From Purpureocillium takamizusanense (Eukaryota; Ascomycota; Sordariomycetes; Hypocreales; Ophiocordycipitaceae): a DNA stretch of 64,000 bases. The stretch spans positions 1,116,001-1,180,000 of the forward strand of contig NC_063070.1 in NCBI RefSeq assembly GCF_022605165.1, read 5' to 3'. This document shows, one piece after another, positions 33,632-42,986 of the stretch. A program made the translations under genes and the position numbers. How positions within the stretch are numbered: position 1 is the first letter of the stretch; the number at the start of each line of letters is the position of its first letter. The notes beneath the pieces are model-generated. The model worked only from the letters and a program-made list of their open reading frames with translations, had not been told where the DNA came from and did not search any database.

Positions 33632-34147
33632 ATGTCCTACTCCCTCTACGACGCCTCCGTCGTCCTCGCCCGCGACGCCCTCGCCTCCCTCACCTCGGTC
33701 CTCAAAAAGGGCGAGGCCCACGCCGCCGCCGACAGCCTGCCCGAGGCGCGCCTCTACCCGGACATGCTGCCGCTGGCCTTTCAGGTGTACATGATGACCG
33801 ACACGGCGTCCAAGATGTGCGCGCGCCTGTCGGGCGAGGAGCCCGCGGTGCTCGAAAACAACCTCAAGACGTTTGCCGACTTCCACGCCCGCATCGCCCA
33901 GGTCGAGGCCATCGTGGCCAAGGCCGACCAGGCCACCGTCAACGCCCGCGCCGCCGAGGTCGTCACCATCGGCCTCGGCCCCGGCAAGTCGGCCCCCATG
34001 GCCTGCTCCGCCTACGTCAACGGCTACGCCCTGCCCAACATCTTCTTCCACCTGACGACGGCCTACGGCATCCTGCGCAAGGAGGGCGTGCCCCTGGGCA
34101 AGACGGACTACCTGGTGGCCTTTGTTGGCAAGCACGTGTCGCGGTAG
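33632..34147 (+). CDS. DUF1993 family protein
   Basis: Intronless, 171 residues, starting MSYSLYDASVVLARDALASL after a good CCCACCATG context. The whole length matches the DUF1993 pattern: a first helix with YDAS, a central LYPDMLPLAFQVYMMTDTAS block (residues about 41-60), a Cys-rich turn (MCARLSG), and a late GKSAPMACSAYVNGYALPNI block followed by FFHLTTAYGILRKEGVPLGK. DUF1993 proteins are related to the DinB/YfiT four-helix bundle superfamily, and the last block carries the conserved YVNGYALPNIFFH signature. Enzymatic role not known; cytosolic, with no signal or membrane span. The strong TATA-type promoter suggests inducible expression. Full length, nothing broken. Confidence 0.9.
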   Translation: MSYSLYDASVVLARDALASLTSVLKKGEAHAAADSLPEARLYPDMLPLAFQVYMMTDTASKMCARLSGEEPAVLENNLKTFADFHARIAQVEAIVAKADQATVNARAAEVVTIGLGPGKSAPMACSAYVNGYALPNIFFHLTTAYGILRKEGVPLGKTDYLVAFVGKHVSR

Positions 34148-34437
34148 ATGATGCACGGGGTGGGGTCGCGAGCGAAGAGCTAGATGGAAATATTCATGAA
34201 TCTGCCGTCTCAGGACGAATGGGCCGATCCGGCTGGTGTTGATGTGCATGTGCAGTGGCAGTGTCGCCAGAATTTCCCAAGTACGTAGAATAAACAACCA
34301 CTGTGGGCACACACTGTGGGCCTCAACACCAGCTGTCAGTGTCGCGTGGTTCATCTCCAGACCCACCCTCCATCCTCCTCCATCCTCCACCATCCTCAAC
34401 CCGCACTCCACGGCATCATCATCACCATCGCCGCATC

Positions 34438-34831
34438 ATGGCCCCTCACTGGTGGGCTCTCCGCGTCATCCAGGCCTTTGAGGCACGTGACTGCCCTCCA
34501 CCGCCCATCGTCGCACGCTGACCGCCCGCAGGACAGAATCATCGCCGTGGTAGGCCCTCCATGATCCGGCGTCACGATAGGTGCACGCCGCTCACGCGTA
34601 CAGATCCTCCGCCAGCCCGGCTTCCACCGCGCCGTCGGCCGCATCCACCGCACCATCCACGAGCGCCGCCACGGCCGCAACCCCCACGAGCCGCTCGCCC
34701 CGGGCGAGGCCACGGCCGACCCCGCCTCGACCGGCCGCCACCACACGTTTCTGCGACACTTTTGGCAGGAGCTCAAGAACCAGTTCCTCGGCCGGCCGAC
34801 AGACCTGCCGGGGAACAAGCCGCCGAGGTGA
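34438..34831 (+). CDS. Mrx7-like small mitochondrial protein with an 18-nt microexon
   Basis: Model exons 34438-34482, 34532-34549 (18 nt) and 34604-34831 (96 residues). The start is MAPHWWALRVIQAFE. The microexon gives DRIIAV. The last exon gives ILRQPGFHRAVGRIHRTIHE, RRHGRNPHEPLAPGEA and, near the end, FLRHFWQELKNQFLGRPTDLP. The FHRxVGRIHxxIHxxRxGR and FxxEL...F.G.PTDLP patterns resemble the fungal MIOREX component 7 (Mrx7) family, linked to mitochondrial gene expression. Intron 1 (49 bp) begins with GCACGT and ends CCCGCAG, so it is a GC-AG intron. Intron 2 (54 bp) is GTAGGC...GTACAG. All joins are phase 0. The frame of the last exon is open only to about 34550 and starts without ATG, which is why upstream exons are required. 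Family identification is from remembered pattern and is moderately sure. Confidence 0.7.
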
Positions 34832-34936
34832 CGCACGCGGCCGGGCGGATGCCGGTATCACGACCTTTGACTGGGGCCCACGGATGAGGCCACGCGCACC
34901 AGGAAAAAAAAACGTGCATTCGCTCAGGCACCGCTG

Positions 34937-35767
34937 CTACCCCCCCAGCACAGACACCACGCCGTCAATCATGTCCTCGATCCCATCGTCCTTGCGCCCT
35001 ACCCTGCACATCTTGACCTTGCCCCGGGCCGCGTGCTTGCACCGCTTGTCCTTGTCCCGCCAGCAGCTCGGGCAAAAGTCGGGGTCCCAGCAGTGGCTGC
35101 ACTTGAAGCACAGGTCCTTTTTCCGCATCTTGGTCTTGCACTTGATGCACTTGACCCCCATCAGCCAGCTGCCGTCCTTGTCGCGGATCGGCAGCTCGTG
35201 CTCCTCGAGCTTGACGCGCCCGAGCCCGTGCGGACAGCGGGCGCCGCCCGAGACGCACCGCTCGCAGTACCCGAGGCCCTGCGGCTTGCTGCACTCGGCG
35301 CAGTGGAAGATGATGTCGTCGGGGAGGATGCCCGCCTCGCAGCCTGCGCAGATCATGGCCTTGCTCATTTTCATCGGCGCTGCCTGCGGAGGCTGCGGGG
35401 GAAACGTCTGTGGAAGAAAGGGCGGGAGGGCGGCCCGCGGAGGAAACGCCCGAGGAAGGAATGGCGAAACAGGGGCCGAGGCCTGAGGCGATGCTTGGTA
35501 CGGCGGGCACGGGCTCGCCCCCTGGAGCTCCATCAGCCACATGGCGTGCACAAACTCGCCCATGGTGAAGCGCCCGTCCCGGTCCGCGTCGGCCTGCTCC
35601 CAGATGCTCGACAGGTCCGCCTTGGTCAGGCCGGTCTGCTGGCCCGCCTGCATAAACACGGCGGCCGCCTCGATGGCCGTCAGGTACGGCTTCCCCTCGC
35701 AGTGCTGGTGAAAGACGCCCTCGAACCGGGCCTGGATGCTGGGCGGCGGCGCCATCGGGACGCCCAT
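34937..35767 (-). CDS. EH-domain (EF-hand) protein with two Cys-rich ZZ-like fingers
   Basis: Single exon, 276 residues from ATG 35767 (MGVPMAPPPSIQARFEGVFH); an upstream in-frame ATG at 35911 would add 48 residues but lies in AT-rich leader-like sequence. Residues about 10-85 form an Eps15-homology/EF-hand module: KPYLTAIEAAAVFMQAGQQT and the calcium loop DADRDGRFTMGEF. A Pro/Phe-rich linker follows (about 88-130). Then come two zinc-binding arrays: CAGC...CAEC...CERC...CPHG (about 140-185) and CIKC...CFKC..C...CPSC...CKH (about 205-255), each patterned like a ZZ finger. EH domains bind NPF-type peptides in endocytosis and ZZ fingers bind protein tails, so an adaptor role is plausible. No membrane span. 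The architecture is clear but the function is inferred. Confidence 0.8.
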   Translation of the reverse strand: MGVPMAPPPSIQARFEGVFHQHCEGKPYLTAIEAAAVFMQAGQQTGLTKADLSSIWEQADADRDGRFTMGEFVHAMWLMELQGASPCPPYQASPQASAPVSPFLPRAFPPRAALPPFLPQTFPPQPPQAAPMKMSKAMICAGCEAGILPDDIIFHCAECSKPQGLGYCERCVSGGARCPHGLGRVKLEEHELPIRDKDGSWLMGVKCIKCKTKMRKKDLCFKCSHCWDPDFCPSCWRDKDKRCKHAARGKVKMCRVGRKDDGIEDMIDGVVSVLGG

Positions 35768-36443
35768 CGATGCTGAGATTTCGTTTGCGGGGCAACGCGG
35801 TTGACGTTGGTGCGCTGATGACACTAGATGTGAGAGTAGATTGGGTACGACTACATGCTGCTTCCCACATGCTGCTTCATTCGGGGCCGTTTCTAATAAA
35901 TAGACAGACACGGCGGCATCTCGTCATGACCGGCACGCACACGGTCGTCAGCCACATGCGCCTGCAATCGTTTTTCCTAATCGGGAACATGCGACCCACC
36001 CAGCACGGCCCCGCCTTGCTCCACGCCACGTTGGCAGGTTGGCACACTCAGCCTCAGCTCGAATCGCTTGCCTCGACCATCCTTGACGGCTCTGAGCCTG
36101 TCGCCACCGGGTCCGGTGCTTCACCGTGCAAGTCTTGGCTACGCTGCTGGCTGCTGATGCGCCGCCACAACCTATGCGTCACGAGACCTCATGCAGTGTC
36201 CTCCAGGGCAGACGCGTCACAATGGGTGTCGAGCAGCGGAGACTTGATTGTATTGACGCGGGTGGTGTGGTATGACGCAGACGGAGACAGGCGACGGAGA
36301 CAGACGAAGACAGACGAAGACAGACTGGCACAGCGACAGAATGAAACAGTAGAACGATGTCAACGCAGCAACGGCGGCAACAGGACAGCGGCGGAACAGT
36401 AGAACGATTCCAACAGCAACACGGCACTGCACAGCACTGCACC
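35768..36443. other. intergenic, no gene recognised
   Basis: Promoter side of the EH-domain gene and 3' flank of the protease gene. GACAGACGAAGACAGACGAAGACAGAC (about 36296-36326) is a short tandem repeat, and the octamer-like ACAGTAGAACGAT recurs at 36346 and 36396. No coding frame is supported. Confidence 0.5.
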
Positions 36444-37713
36444 CTACTTGGACGCCCACCCGATCTGCTGGTTGCCCAGGTCAAACACCACCAGCGCCGC
36501 CTTGAGGGCCACGTCGCCAAAGATGGACCACGTCGAGAAGCTGTTCTGGATCCCCCCGTAGCAGTGCGTGCCGTTCCAGTTTGCATAGTTGAGGAACCTG
36601 CCCGGGATGGTAATCGTGGCGCCTTCGATGCCGTACGTCCAGTCGGGCAGCGTCAGGTTGCAGTCAAAGACGTATCCAAACGGACCCCACCTGAACTCGG
36701 CGCCCGGGACGCGGCCGTAGTAGGCGTGCACCTGCGCCACCGGCACCAGCAGCAGCGTGGTGCCCGTGTCGGCGACGGCCGTCGTCGTCGTGTGGTTGAA
36801 CGGCCCGTCGCCCACGGCGTACCCCGACGAGTTGAACACCCACCACCCGCGGCTGGTGTCGACGACGGGCGTGTACGTGACGGGGCCCTTGTGCTCGCAC
36901 TTGGCAATCTTGCCGAACCGGTACGTGCCGTCTGCGCGTGTCAGCCGCCGCGGAGCGCGAGACGAGACGTGCAACGGAACACTCACTCGCGTGGTAGTTG
37001 AGGTTGGCCGTGAAGAGCGGCTCGCGCAGGTGCGGCCTGGCCGTGTCCATGAACGTGAGCTGCGGCTTGGGCCTGACCGAGTTGTGGTCGCTGAAGCCCA
37101 GCCCGAGCAGCCCCGACGCCGGGTCCGACGTGAAGACGTCGCTGGCGTTGAGCGCCGTCTCCACCGCCTGGCCCGCGACGCGCAGCCCGCCGACGCTGAC
37201 CGTGTCGATCCAGACGTTGCCCCACGACGTCGTGTGGTCGCTGTACGTCACCGACCAGTTGGCCCCGACCAGTCGCTCGGCGGAGCGGCTCTTTTCCGGG
37301 CTGTAGATGGCCTGGCCGTGGAGGATCTCGGGCGGCGTCTCGGAGCTAAACACCCAAAAGTCGCTCGAGCCCGTGTCGATGTTCATGACGACCCTCTGCG
37401 GCGGCGTGCCGATGAGCACCTCGGCCACGTACTCGACGTCGTACTTGACGGGCGTCGCGACCACGGTCCCGGTCCCGGTCCCGCCGGTGTCCCGCTTGTC
37501 CAGCGCGCCGAGCGCCGCCGCGAGCGGCTCCGGGAGCGGCTGCCCGTACTTGAGGTAGGCCCTGGCGAGCGCCCGCGGGCCGTCGGGCACGTGGGTGGGG
37601 TTGTGCGTTGTGCGGATGACGGCGCCGGAGCCGGAGCCGGGGCCGGAGCCGGGGCCGGAACCCGGGGCAGCGTTGACGCCGGCCAGCGCAGCGAGCAGAG
37701 CAAGAGTCCTCAT
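36444..37713 (-). CDS. secreted pepsin-like aspartic protease (A1 family)
   Basis: Exons 37713-36987 and 36931-36444 (404 residues); the 55-bp intron (GTGAGT...GCGCAG) joins NYHA|NGTYRFGK. Residues 1-15 (MRTLALLAALAGVNA) are a signal peptide, followed by a Pro-Gly-Ser repeat and a propeptide ending in a Kex2-type LDKR at 71-74. The mature part has both catalytic motifs: NIDTGSSDFW (Asp about 113) and AVADTGTTLLLVP (Asp about 297), plus the flap-region Tyr in WSVTYSDHTTSWG. A C-terminal FDLGNQQIGWA motif is typical of the fold. Several N-glycosylation sequons are present (NWS, NAS, NGT, NSS, NHT, NLT). No GPI signal is evident at the C terminus (GWASK). Role: extracellular or vacuolar acid proteolysis. 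The 37620-37680 GGAGCCGGGGCC repeat encodes the Gly-Ser-Pro run. Confidence 0.93.
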
Positions 37714-38319
37714 GGCGGACGTTGCAGGTGGACAAAACCGTGGACAATCGGGTTGGACGTATATCACAATGTAACACCAGCGAGAGCTGTGGCACTGTGC
37801 CGCTCAGGCTGGACGGGCGCCGCTCTTTATGCCGCCAATTCGCACGGCGTGCTGTCAAATGCAGCAGGAGCTTCAGGTGTTCACGCCATCGGCACTTGCC
37901 ATCTGGCTTACTCACGACGCCTCCGGCCAGACGCAGGTCGCGCAACGCATGGCTCGCAAGCAGGAAGCTGGATGCGAGTGCGATGAGTGAGCGACGCGCG
38001 ACAGGCGGCTTATACGGGAATTGCTTGTAGGCGCGAGCTGCTTGATCAGGCAGGTCGTGGGCCAACGACATTGGAATCCATTTGTACGTGGCGAGCAACG
38101 CATGCCTTGGAGCGTCCAAGCCGCCACGAGAAGTTTGCACTTTGGCATCGATGTGGCCATCACTCGTGCAAGGTCGAGGCGCTGCGTCAGGCCGATCGGG
38201 TAATGATGTGCAGTAGCGCAACGGCATTCTGCCGCCCGGATACCGTACCCGGGCCAGCTTACACGTCTTACGCCTCGTCAACCCCTCACGACGCCGCATA
38301 AACACCATCATTGACCATC
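37714..38319. other. divergent promoter region
   Basis: 606 bp between the protease (-) and the DUF885 gene (+). TATAT at about 37759 on the protease side is a possible TATA. No coding frame is supported. Confidence 0.5.
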
Positions 38320-40014
38320 ATGGACGACTGGGTGGCGCTCTCCAAACCGCACGGCGGCCTCGCGGACCGCATCCGCAGGGTGCGGGCCGACCTGGGCGAC
38401 CTCGACGACTTTTACCGCGTCTCGGTGGCCCCGTCGAGGCACGCGCGCCTGCAGCGCTTCTACGCCGACGAGCTCGCGTCGCTGGCGGCCGTCGAGTTTG
38501 GCGCCCTCGACCAGCAGGAGCGCGTCGACTACATCCTGCTCAAGAAGCACCTGCAGCGCGGCGCCCGGCAGCTGCGCGCGGCGCGGGAGGCGCTCGACGG
38601 CTTCCGGGTGCTGCTCCCGTTTGCCGACGCCGTCGTCGCCCTCTGCGAGCGCAGGGAGCACGTCGAGCCCATGGACGCCGAAACGACGGCCCGGCAGCTC
38701 GACGGCATCGCGGCGTCGGTGGCGGCCGTGGCGAAGCGGGTGCGCGCCCACGAGGTCCGCGTCAGCAAGACGGACGCGTACCGGGCGTCCAAGGTGATTC
38801 GCGAGCTCCGCGGCCACCTCGAGGAGCTCCACGGCTTCTACGCGTCCTACGACCCCCTCTTCGACTGGTGGTGCGCGACGCCCTGGCGCGCCGCCGACGC
38901 CGCCCTCGCCGACTACCTGCCGCTGGTCGAGACGGCGCTCGCGGGCCTGCGCGACGACGGCACCGGCGACATCATCGGCGAGCCCATCGGCCGCGCGGCG
39001 CTGCTGCGCGAGCTCGAGGCCGAGGTGCTGGCGTACTCGCCCGAGGAGCTGGTGCGCATCGCCCGCGAGCACTTTGCCTGGTGCGAGGCCGAGATGCGGC
39101 GCGCGGCGCGCGAGCTCGGCTTCGGCGACGACTGGAAGCGCGCCATGGACGAGCACGTCAAGACGCGGTCGGCGCCCCCCGGCGGGCAGACGCAGCTGGT
39201 GCGGAAGCTCGCGCGCGAGGCCGCCGACTACGTGCGCGCGCACGACCTCGTCACGGTGCCGCCCGTGGCCGAGGAGACGATCCGCATGTTCATGATGAGC
39301 CCCACGGCGCAGCGCGTCAACCCCTTCTTCCTCGGCGGGCCCGCCATCATCGTGTCGTACCCGACGGCCGACATGGGCTACGGGCTCAAGCAGATGGTGA
39401 TGCGCGGCAACAACCGCCACTTTTCCAAGGCGACGGCCTTTCACGAGCTGATCCCGGGCCACCGCCTGCAGCTCTTCATGGCCGCGCGGCACCGCAGCCA
39501 CCGCCAGCTGTTCCAGACGCCCTTTTTCGTCGAGGGCTGGGCCACGTACTGGGAGCTGGTGCTGTGGGAGCGCGGCGATTTCTTCACGTCGCCCGAGGAC
39601 CGCATCGGGACGCTGTTTTGGCGCATGCACCGGTGCGCGCGCATCGTGCTGTCGCTGGGCTTCCACCTCGGCGACGTGCAGCCGCAGGAGTGCGTCGACC
39701 GCCTGGTCTCGTGGGTCGGCCACGAGCGCGCGACGGCCGAGGGCGAGGTCCGCCGCTGGCTCAACGGCGACTACCCGCCGCTGTACCAGTGCGGCTACCT
39801 GGTGGGCGCGCTGCAGCTGCACGCGCTGCGCCGCGAGGCCCTCGAGGGGGGGATGGCCGAGCGCGACCTCAACGACACGCTGCTGCGGTGCGGCGCGGTG
39901 CCCCCGGAGCTGGCGAGGGCGGCGGTCATGGGGACGGAGCTGGACGAGGAATACGAGGCGCGCTGGCGCTTCTACGCGTGGGGGAGGTCACAGTCGGACT
40001 CGTCTTTACAGTGA
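38320..40014 (+). CDS. DUF885 family metallopeptidase-like protein
   Basis: Intronless, 564 residues, starting at ATG 38320 (MDDWVALSKPHGGLADRIRR). DUF885 proteins are large helical zinc-peptidase-like proteins distantly related to M2/M3/M32 peptidases. The zinc-binding motif HELIPGH occurs at 375-381 (HExxxxH form), and a downstream EGWATYWE (about residue 404) supplies the expected third ligand Glu. Also visible are PTADMGYGLKQM upstream of the motif and a C-terminal YPPLYQCGYLVGALQLHALR block, both typical of the family. No signal peptide or membrane segment, so a cytosolic peptidase is likely; substrates are unknown. The reading frame is unbroken and GC-rich like its neighbours. Confidence 0.92.
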   Translation: MDDWVALSKPHGGLADRIRRVRADLGDLDDFYRVSVAPSRHARLQRFYADELASLAAVEFGALDQQERVDYILLKKHLQRGARQLRAAREALDGFRVLLPFADAVVALCERREHVEPMDAETTARQLDGIAASVAAVAKRVRAHEVRVSKTDAYRASKVIRELRGHLEELHGFYASYDPLFDWWCATPWRAADAALADYLPLVETALAGLRDDGTGDIIGEPIGRAALLRELEAEVLAYSPEELVRIAREHFAWCEAEMRRAARELGFGDDWKRAMDEHVKTRSAPPGGQTQLVRKLAREAADYVRAHDLVTVPPVAEETIRMFMMSPTAQRVNPFFLGGPAIIVSYPTADMGYGLKQMVMRGNNRHFSKATAFHELIPGHRLQLFMAARHRSHRQLFQTPFFVEGWATYWELVLWERGDFFTSPEDRIGTLFWRMHRCARIVLSLGFHLGDVQPQECVDRLVSWVGHERATAEGEVRRWLNGDYPPLYQCGYLVGALQLHALRREALEGGMAERDLNDTLLRCGAVPPELARAAVMGTELDEEYEARWRFYAWGRSQSDSSLQ

Positions 40015-40198
40015 GGTGCAGGTCACAGCGGACAGTCGTCTTCTGTCAGCCCGTGAGCCTTGCTCAGCAGTTGGCAGTCCAGTCTGACGTCTCAGGCAAC
40101 CACCGCGCCTTTGTCGGTTGCGCATCGAGGCCATGCACAGCCCGGGTCACTCGTACGTAGACATCTCAACAATCCTTGGCAAGCTACTACAAATGAAA

Positions 40199-42310
40199 TT
40201 AAGCGTCCTCGTCCTCCTCCAACAGCCCCATGCCGCTGTCGCGCCCCTTAAGCCGCGTGCTCGACCGCCGCGCCAGCTTGCCCGCGAAGAATGTCCCCGG
40301 CCGCGCGACGACGACGGGCTTGTCCGGGCCCGCGACCTCGCCTCCGTCCTGGCCTGCGTCCTGGCCCACGACAAACGCCTGGCTCATCTCCAGCACGCGC
40401 CGCAGCTCCGCCCGCATGGCGTCCATGGCCTCCTTGGCCCGCGCCCGCTCCTCCGCCATGCGCGACTCCATGCCCGTCCGCTCCTCCGCCATCCGGGCCT
40501 CCATGCCCGCCCGCTCCTCGAGCCGCCGCGCGCGCATCGTCTCGTGCGCCGCCCGCAGCGCCTCGTTGACGCGGTCCACCTCGCCGCGCAGCTCCAGCAC
40601 CCGCGCGTCCCGCAGCGCCAGCGCCGCGCCGTGCCGCCGGTTCAGCGCGACGACGTGCCGCGTCGTGGCGTCCTGCACGTCGCTCAGCTCCCGCCGCAGG
40701 CCCGCCGTCTGCCGCGCCGCCTCCTCGAGCCGCTGCTCCAGCGCCGCCGCGTCCGCCCGGCTCGTCGACAGCGCCTCGTCGTGCGCCGCCGCCGCGTCCC
40801 GCGCCTCGCCCTCGACGCGCTCCACCAGCCGCTCCAGCTCCGCCATGTCGCGCGCGTACCCGTCCACGGCGCCCTTGAGCCGCTCGTTGCCCACCTCGAG
40901 CTCCCGGACGCGCTCCCGCTGCTCCTCGACGGCCCGCTCCGCCGCCTCCATGCCCGCCCTGAGCCCGTCCATGGCCGACACGCGCGCGTCCAGCTGCTTG
41001 CGCAGCGACTGCTCGATCTCGTGGTACTCGTCGATGGAGGCCTCGTCCTCGCGCGCCCGCGCCGCCAGCGCCCGCAGCCGCGTCAGCAGCAGGTCCAGCA
41101 CCTCGGCCCCGCGCGACGTCAGCGGCAGCGCAATCTCCCCCGGCGTCAGGTACTCGAGCTCCAGCCGCGCCGCCCGGAGCCCCGACGCCAGCGCCGCCAC
41201 CATCTCCCCCGCGTCGGACCCGGGGAACCCGAGCTCGTTGATGCCCGCGCTGAGCTGCGCGAGCGCCGCCGTGCGGTCCGACATGGCCCGCGCGAGGCGC
41301 TGCACCCGCTGCTCCAGCGCCTCGAGGGGTGGTCCCGCGGCGTCCTCGGGCGTGGGCGTCATGGCCGACGCGACGTGCCCGGAGACGCGCGCGTAGAGGC
41401 CGCGGTACGAGTCGAGCGTCGCCGTCAGCTTGGACACTTCGAGGTTGAGCGACGCGAGCTCCTCGTCGAGCTGCTGCCTGGCGGGGTCAGGGAGGCAAGC
41501 CTGCACGCCGGTCTCCACGCCGACGTACGCAAAGCCCGGTGAGCCCTGCGGCGTGCGGGACCGGAGCGACTTGCCACGCGCGCACGGCGTCGGCACGTTG
41601 GGGCTCGTGGCCGGCGGCGTCGGAAACGAAGACCGCGCCCTCGACGGCGTGCTCGCCACAAACTGCGCCATGGTCGCGTCGCCAAAGTGGTCGTCGTCCA
41701 TGGCATCCGTCAAGTCGTCGGAAAACGGGTCGTCGCCCGGGGTCCAGTCGCGGCGCGCGCGGTCGGGCGTCACCGCACCCGGCGGCGTGACCGCCTCCCG
41801 CCTGCGCAGCTCGTCCCGGAGGTCGTCAATCTGTCGCTCCAGCCCCCAGATGCGCTCCGTGTCGATGACGACGGTCGCGTTCTGCAGCTCGTAGATTTCG
41901 CGGTCGCGGGCCGCCACCTCGGCGCGCAGGCGGTCCACGTGCGCCCGCACGCGCCGCTCGTCGTGCCGCTTCTGCTGCTCCAGCTTGTTGAGCAGGTCGC
42001 GCAGGTTGCCGCGGCGGATGCGGCGCTCGACGCGGCCGTCGGCCGTCTGGTGCAGCGGGGGTGCTTGCGTGCCGCCGCCGCGCGATGTGGTGGATGAACG
42101 GCGTTTCGGTGTGGTGAGTGAAGTGCGGCGGATAAACGGCGTGAGGCCGGACGGCGCGCCCGATGCCTCGCCCAGCGGTCCCGGGTCGGAGAAGCGCACC
42201 CTGCGCCTGGGCGTCTTGGGTGCGGGTGTAAGCGCAGGCGCAGCGGCGGGCTCCGTCTTGATGCTGCGACGCGGCCGCCGCAGCGCAATCGGCACGTCGA
42301 GGTCGGCCAT
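40199..42310 (-). CDS. large coiled-coil protein of unknown function
   Basis: Single exon, 703 residues from ATG 42310 (MADLDVPIALRRPRRSIKTE); an upstream in-frame ATG at 42355 would add only 15 residues. N-terminal region (1-90): basic, Pro/Thr-rich, with RRRVRFSD and multiple TPK/TP-type sites, suggesting Cdk-type phosphorylation. A first coiled coil covers about 90-165 (LRDLLNKLEQQKRHDERRVR ... AARDREIYELQNATVVIDTE). A low-complexity linker with SF(P)TPP repeats follows (about 200-270). Long heptad-rich coils span about 275-650 (for example LDARVSAMDGLRAGMEAAER). The tail is basic (GKLARRSSTRLKGRDSG) and ends LLEEDEDA. No motor, nucleotide-binding or membrane motif is seen. Cytoskeletal or spindle-pole association is only a guess. 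Confidence 0.8.
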   Translation of the reverse strand: MADLDVPIALRRPRRSIKTEPAAAPALTPAPKTPRRRVRFSDPGPLGEASGAPSGLTPFIRRTSLTTPKRRSSTTSRGGGTQAPPLHQTADGRVERRIRRGNLRDLLNKLEQQKRHDERRVRAHVDRLRAEVAARDREIYELQNATVVIDTERIWGLERQIDDLRDELRRREAVTPPGAVTPDRARRDWTPGDDPFSDDLTDAMDDDHFGDATMAQFVASTPSRARSSFPTPPATSPNVPTPCARGKSLRSRTPQGSPGFAYVGVETGVQACLPDPARQQLDEELASLNLEVSKLTATLDSYRGLYARVSGHVASAMTPTPEDAAGPPLEALEQRVQRLARAMSDRTAALAQLSAGINELGFPGSDAGEMVAALASGLRAARLELEYLTPGEIALPLTSRGAEVLDLLLTRLRALAARAREDEASIDEYHEIEQSLRKQLDARVSAMDGLRAGMEAAERAVEEQRERVRELEVGNERLKGAVDGYARDMAELERLVERVEGEARDAAAAHDEALSTSRADAAALEQRLEEAARQTAGLRRELSDVQDATTRHVVALNRRHGAALALRDARVLELRGEVDRVNEALRAAHETMRARRLEERAGMEARMAEERTGMESRMAEERARAKEAMDAMRAELRRVLEMSQAFVVGQDAGQDGGEVAGPDKPVVVARPGTFFAGKLARRSSTRLKGRDSGMGLLEEDEDA

Positions 42311-42986
42311 GTTAAGGTGTCCTTGTGGTGCGAGGTCGAAGCAGAGCAGCCGCAAACAGCTGCAGGTCGCAAACAGGTCGACGTGTGCGTACGTACGAGC
42401 GAGGTAAACAGGCGACGTCGCGGCCGGCGCGTCGTGCAGCGTCGTGAGGCAGACCCCGGTCGGTCCTTGTTTACTTATTGCCTAGCCGGGTATAGCGGCC
42501 GGCCCGCGGCCCGTGTCCGCTCGGCGCAGCCAACCGCTGTGCGGGTCGAGTGGGCCGAGCCGTGAATGCGGCGCAGTGAATCGGCGGGGACGATTCACGG
42601 TGTCACTGTTGACTGTCGACGCACAAGCCCGCAGGGATGCATGATTCGATGGGATGGTCTCGCCGCCTGCTTTGCGTTTGTTGCTTTTTGCGGCTCAGCG
42701 CCAATGCCGACATGATCTGGACCGTCGCACATTACAGCAACGGCGGCTGGCTGCAATGGTGATTGAGCGTGCCCTCGCGTCAGGAGAATTAGCCACTGCT
42801 CGGCGAAACGAATGCCTTGCGGAGCGCTAGGCAAACGCGACGCCGCAGCCACTGCCTCTACATCGTGAGGCAGACGCATGTTACACTGAACGGCCTGGTT
42901 CCGCATTGACATTGCACAATCTGTCATATGGCAGCGGCCGACGGATGCTTCAACGTAACAGTCACATTGCTGGACAGTCCAGGTGT
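42311..42986. other. intergenic, no gene recognised
   Basis: Promoter of the coiled-coil gene and 3' flank of the first lectin-like gene. No coding frame or repeat of note. Confidence 0.5.
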
